From Stieleria neptunia (lineage in GTDB: Bacteria > Planctomycetota > Planctomycetia > Pirellulales > Pirellulaceae), in assembly GCF_007754155.1 (NCBI RefSeq), contig NZ_CP037423.1, positions 3,720,001-3,784,000 on the forward strand: a stretch of 64,000 bases of DNA, given 5' to 3'. The notes under the pieces are model-generated. The model ran no database searches, was not told the origin of the DNA, and was given only the letters and a program-made list of their open reading frames with translations. The first letter of the stretch is position 1, and every line of letters starts with the position of its first letter. The translations under genes and the position numbers were made by a program. This document shows positions 63,588-64,000 of this stretch, one piece after another.

Positions 63588-64000
63588 ATGAAATACGCCG
63601 TCGCCGGTTTTGTTTTTTTGCTAACTCTTTCTGCGGCTCAGCGTCGCGTTTCTGCGGCCGATTTGCCCCCTTTCGACAAAGTTTCCGAGGGCTACGAAAA
63701 AGTCCCGGTCTCGGACCAAGAGAATCGCAAGGGATTTTTCAACGTCTGGCAGCGGTCCAAAGACGCGCAGCTGCTGGCCGAATTGCCGAAAAATTTTGCG
63801 ACCAAGAGCTACTTCATCGCGCTGACGGTCAGCAGCGGTGACACCTATGCCGGTTTGCAATCCGGGGAACTGGTCGTCAAGTGGCGCCAGTATGACGATC
63901 GGCTGGCCCTGATCGCGCCCAACCTGTCGATCCGTGCCACCGGCGATCCGGAATCCAAGGCGTCGGTCAAACGCTTGTTCACCGACAAAGTCTTGCTGGA
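63588..64000 (+). CDS. Exported DUF5117-like zinc metalloprotease, N-terminal part (cut by window edge)
   Basis: An ATG at 63588 opens a frame that runs to the window end (137 codons seen). The signal peptide is KYAVAGFVFLLTLSAAQ with cleavage near VSAAD. It is followed by KGFFNVWQRSKDAQLLAELP, KNFATKSYFIALTVSSGDT and GELVVKWRQYDDRLALIAPN, a pattern of the DUF5117 region at the start of large gluzincin metalloproteases (DUF5117/DUF4953) in planctomycetes and Bacteroidetes. The zinc site would be several hundred residues further, outside this window. Family assignment is from the N-terminal region only. Confidence 0.7.
   Translation, partial: MKYAVAGFVFLLTLSAAQRRVSAADLPPFDKVSEGYEKVPVSDQENRKGFFNVWQRSKDAQLLAELPKNFATKSYFIALTVSSGDTYAGLQSGELVVKWRQYDDRLALIAPNLSIRATGDPESKASVKRLFTDKVLL

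Overview
The window looks like a Planctomycetota chromosome, most likely Pirellulaceae (Rhodopirellula/Stieleria-like). The evidence is the high GC, the MoxR/DUF58/BatA-like/DUF4175-like/VWA operon, large proteins with Met/Gly/Asp-rich tracts, a cytochrome-phosphoesterase-type lipoprotein, a Ser/Thr kinase next to an FHA-GGDEF protein, sulfatase-era style exported esterases, and biosynthetic genes scattered singly instead of in classical operons. This assignment is an inference from gene content. Many starts are GTG or TTG and Shine-Dalgarno sequences are often weak.

Layout. 0.1-1.6 kb: exported ceramidase-like protein. 2.1-12.8 kb: a six-gene co-directional operon (C13-like protein with Cys to Ser, MoxR, DUF58, BatA-like, DUF4175-like, VWA/amidotransferase-like), the first three joined by ATGA overlaps. 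12.9-16.6 kb: LuxR/FixJ-like regulator with a degenerate receiver, convergent with a large GH38-like protein. 17.4-24.7 kb: pilM fused to a membrane-anchored C-terminal part, two bitopic proteins with Met/Gly/Asp-rich tracts, then hemB. 24.8-33.4 kb: GNAT, Ser/Thr kinase, FHA-GGDEF, hemerythrin-like, epmA, ThiF-family E1-like, DinB-like. 33.7-38.6 kb: hisF, purH, trpC and a GT87 membrane glycosyltransferase. 38.9-41.2 kb: GT2 plus FAD oxidoreductase. 41.7-46 kb: FKBP, PSP1, bioB and a sialate O-acetylesterase-like protein. 46.1-57.9 kb: a long minus-strand run (Uma2, LRR lipoprotein, M24 peptidase, accB, accC, WecA-like, O-antigen ligase/TPR, DUF1573, tetraheme lipoprotein). 58.1-61.1 kb: DacZ-like diadenylate cyclase, cmoA and cmoB. 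61.3-64 kb: single-receiver response regulator, glyA, and the start of an exported DUF5117-like metalloprotease cut by the window edge.

The most unusual signal is not a gene. At least seven families of short palindromic or MITE-like repeats occupy the intergenic spaces, and one has entered a coding sequence. Every one of the seven convergent gene junctions carries a repeat or hairpin. In four genes (LuxR-like, hemB, GGDEF, GT87) the stop codon itself lies inside the terminal bases of a repeat. Two copies of one 26-bp-stem palindrome differ by substitutions present in both arms, so pairing is preserved. A 145/146-bp MITE-like element occurs in both orientations beside the same short flank, plus one internally deleted derivative.

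No tRNA, rRNA, CRISPR array, integrase or transposase gene was recognised.
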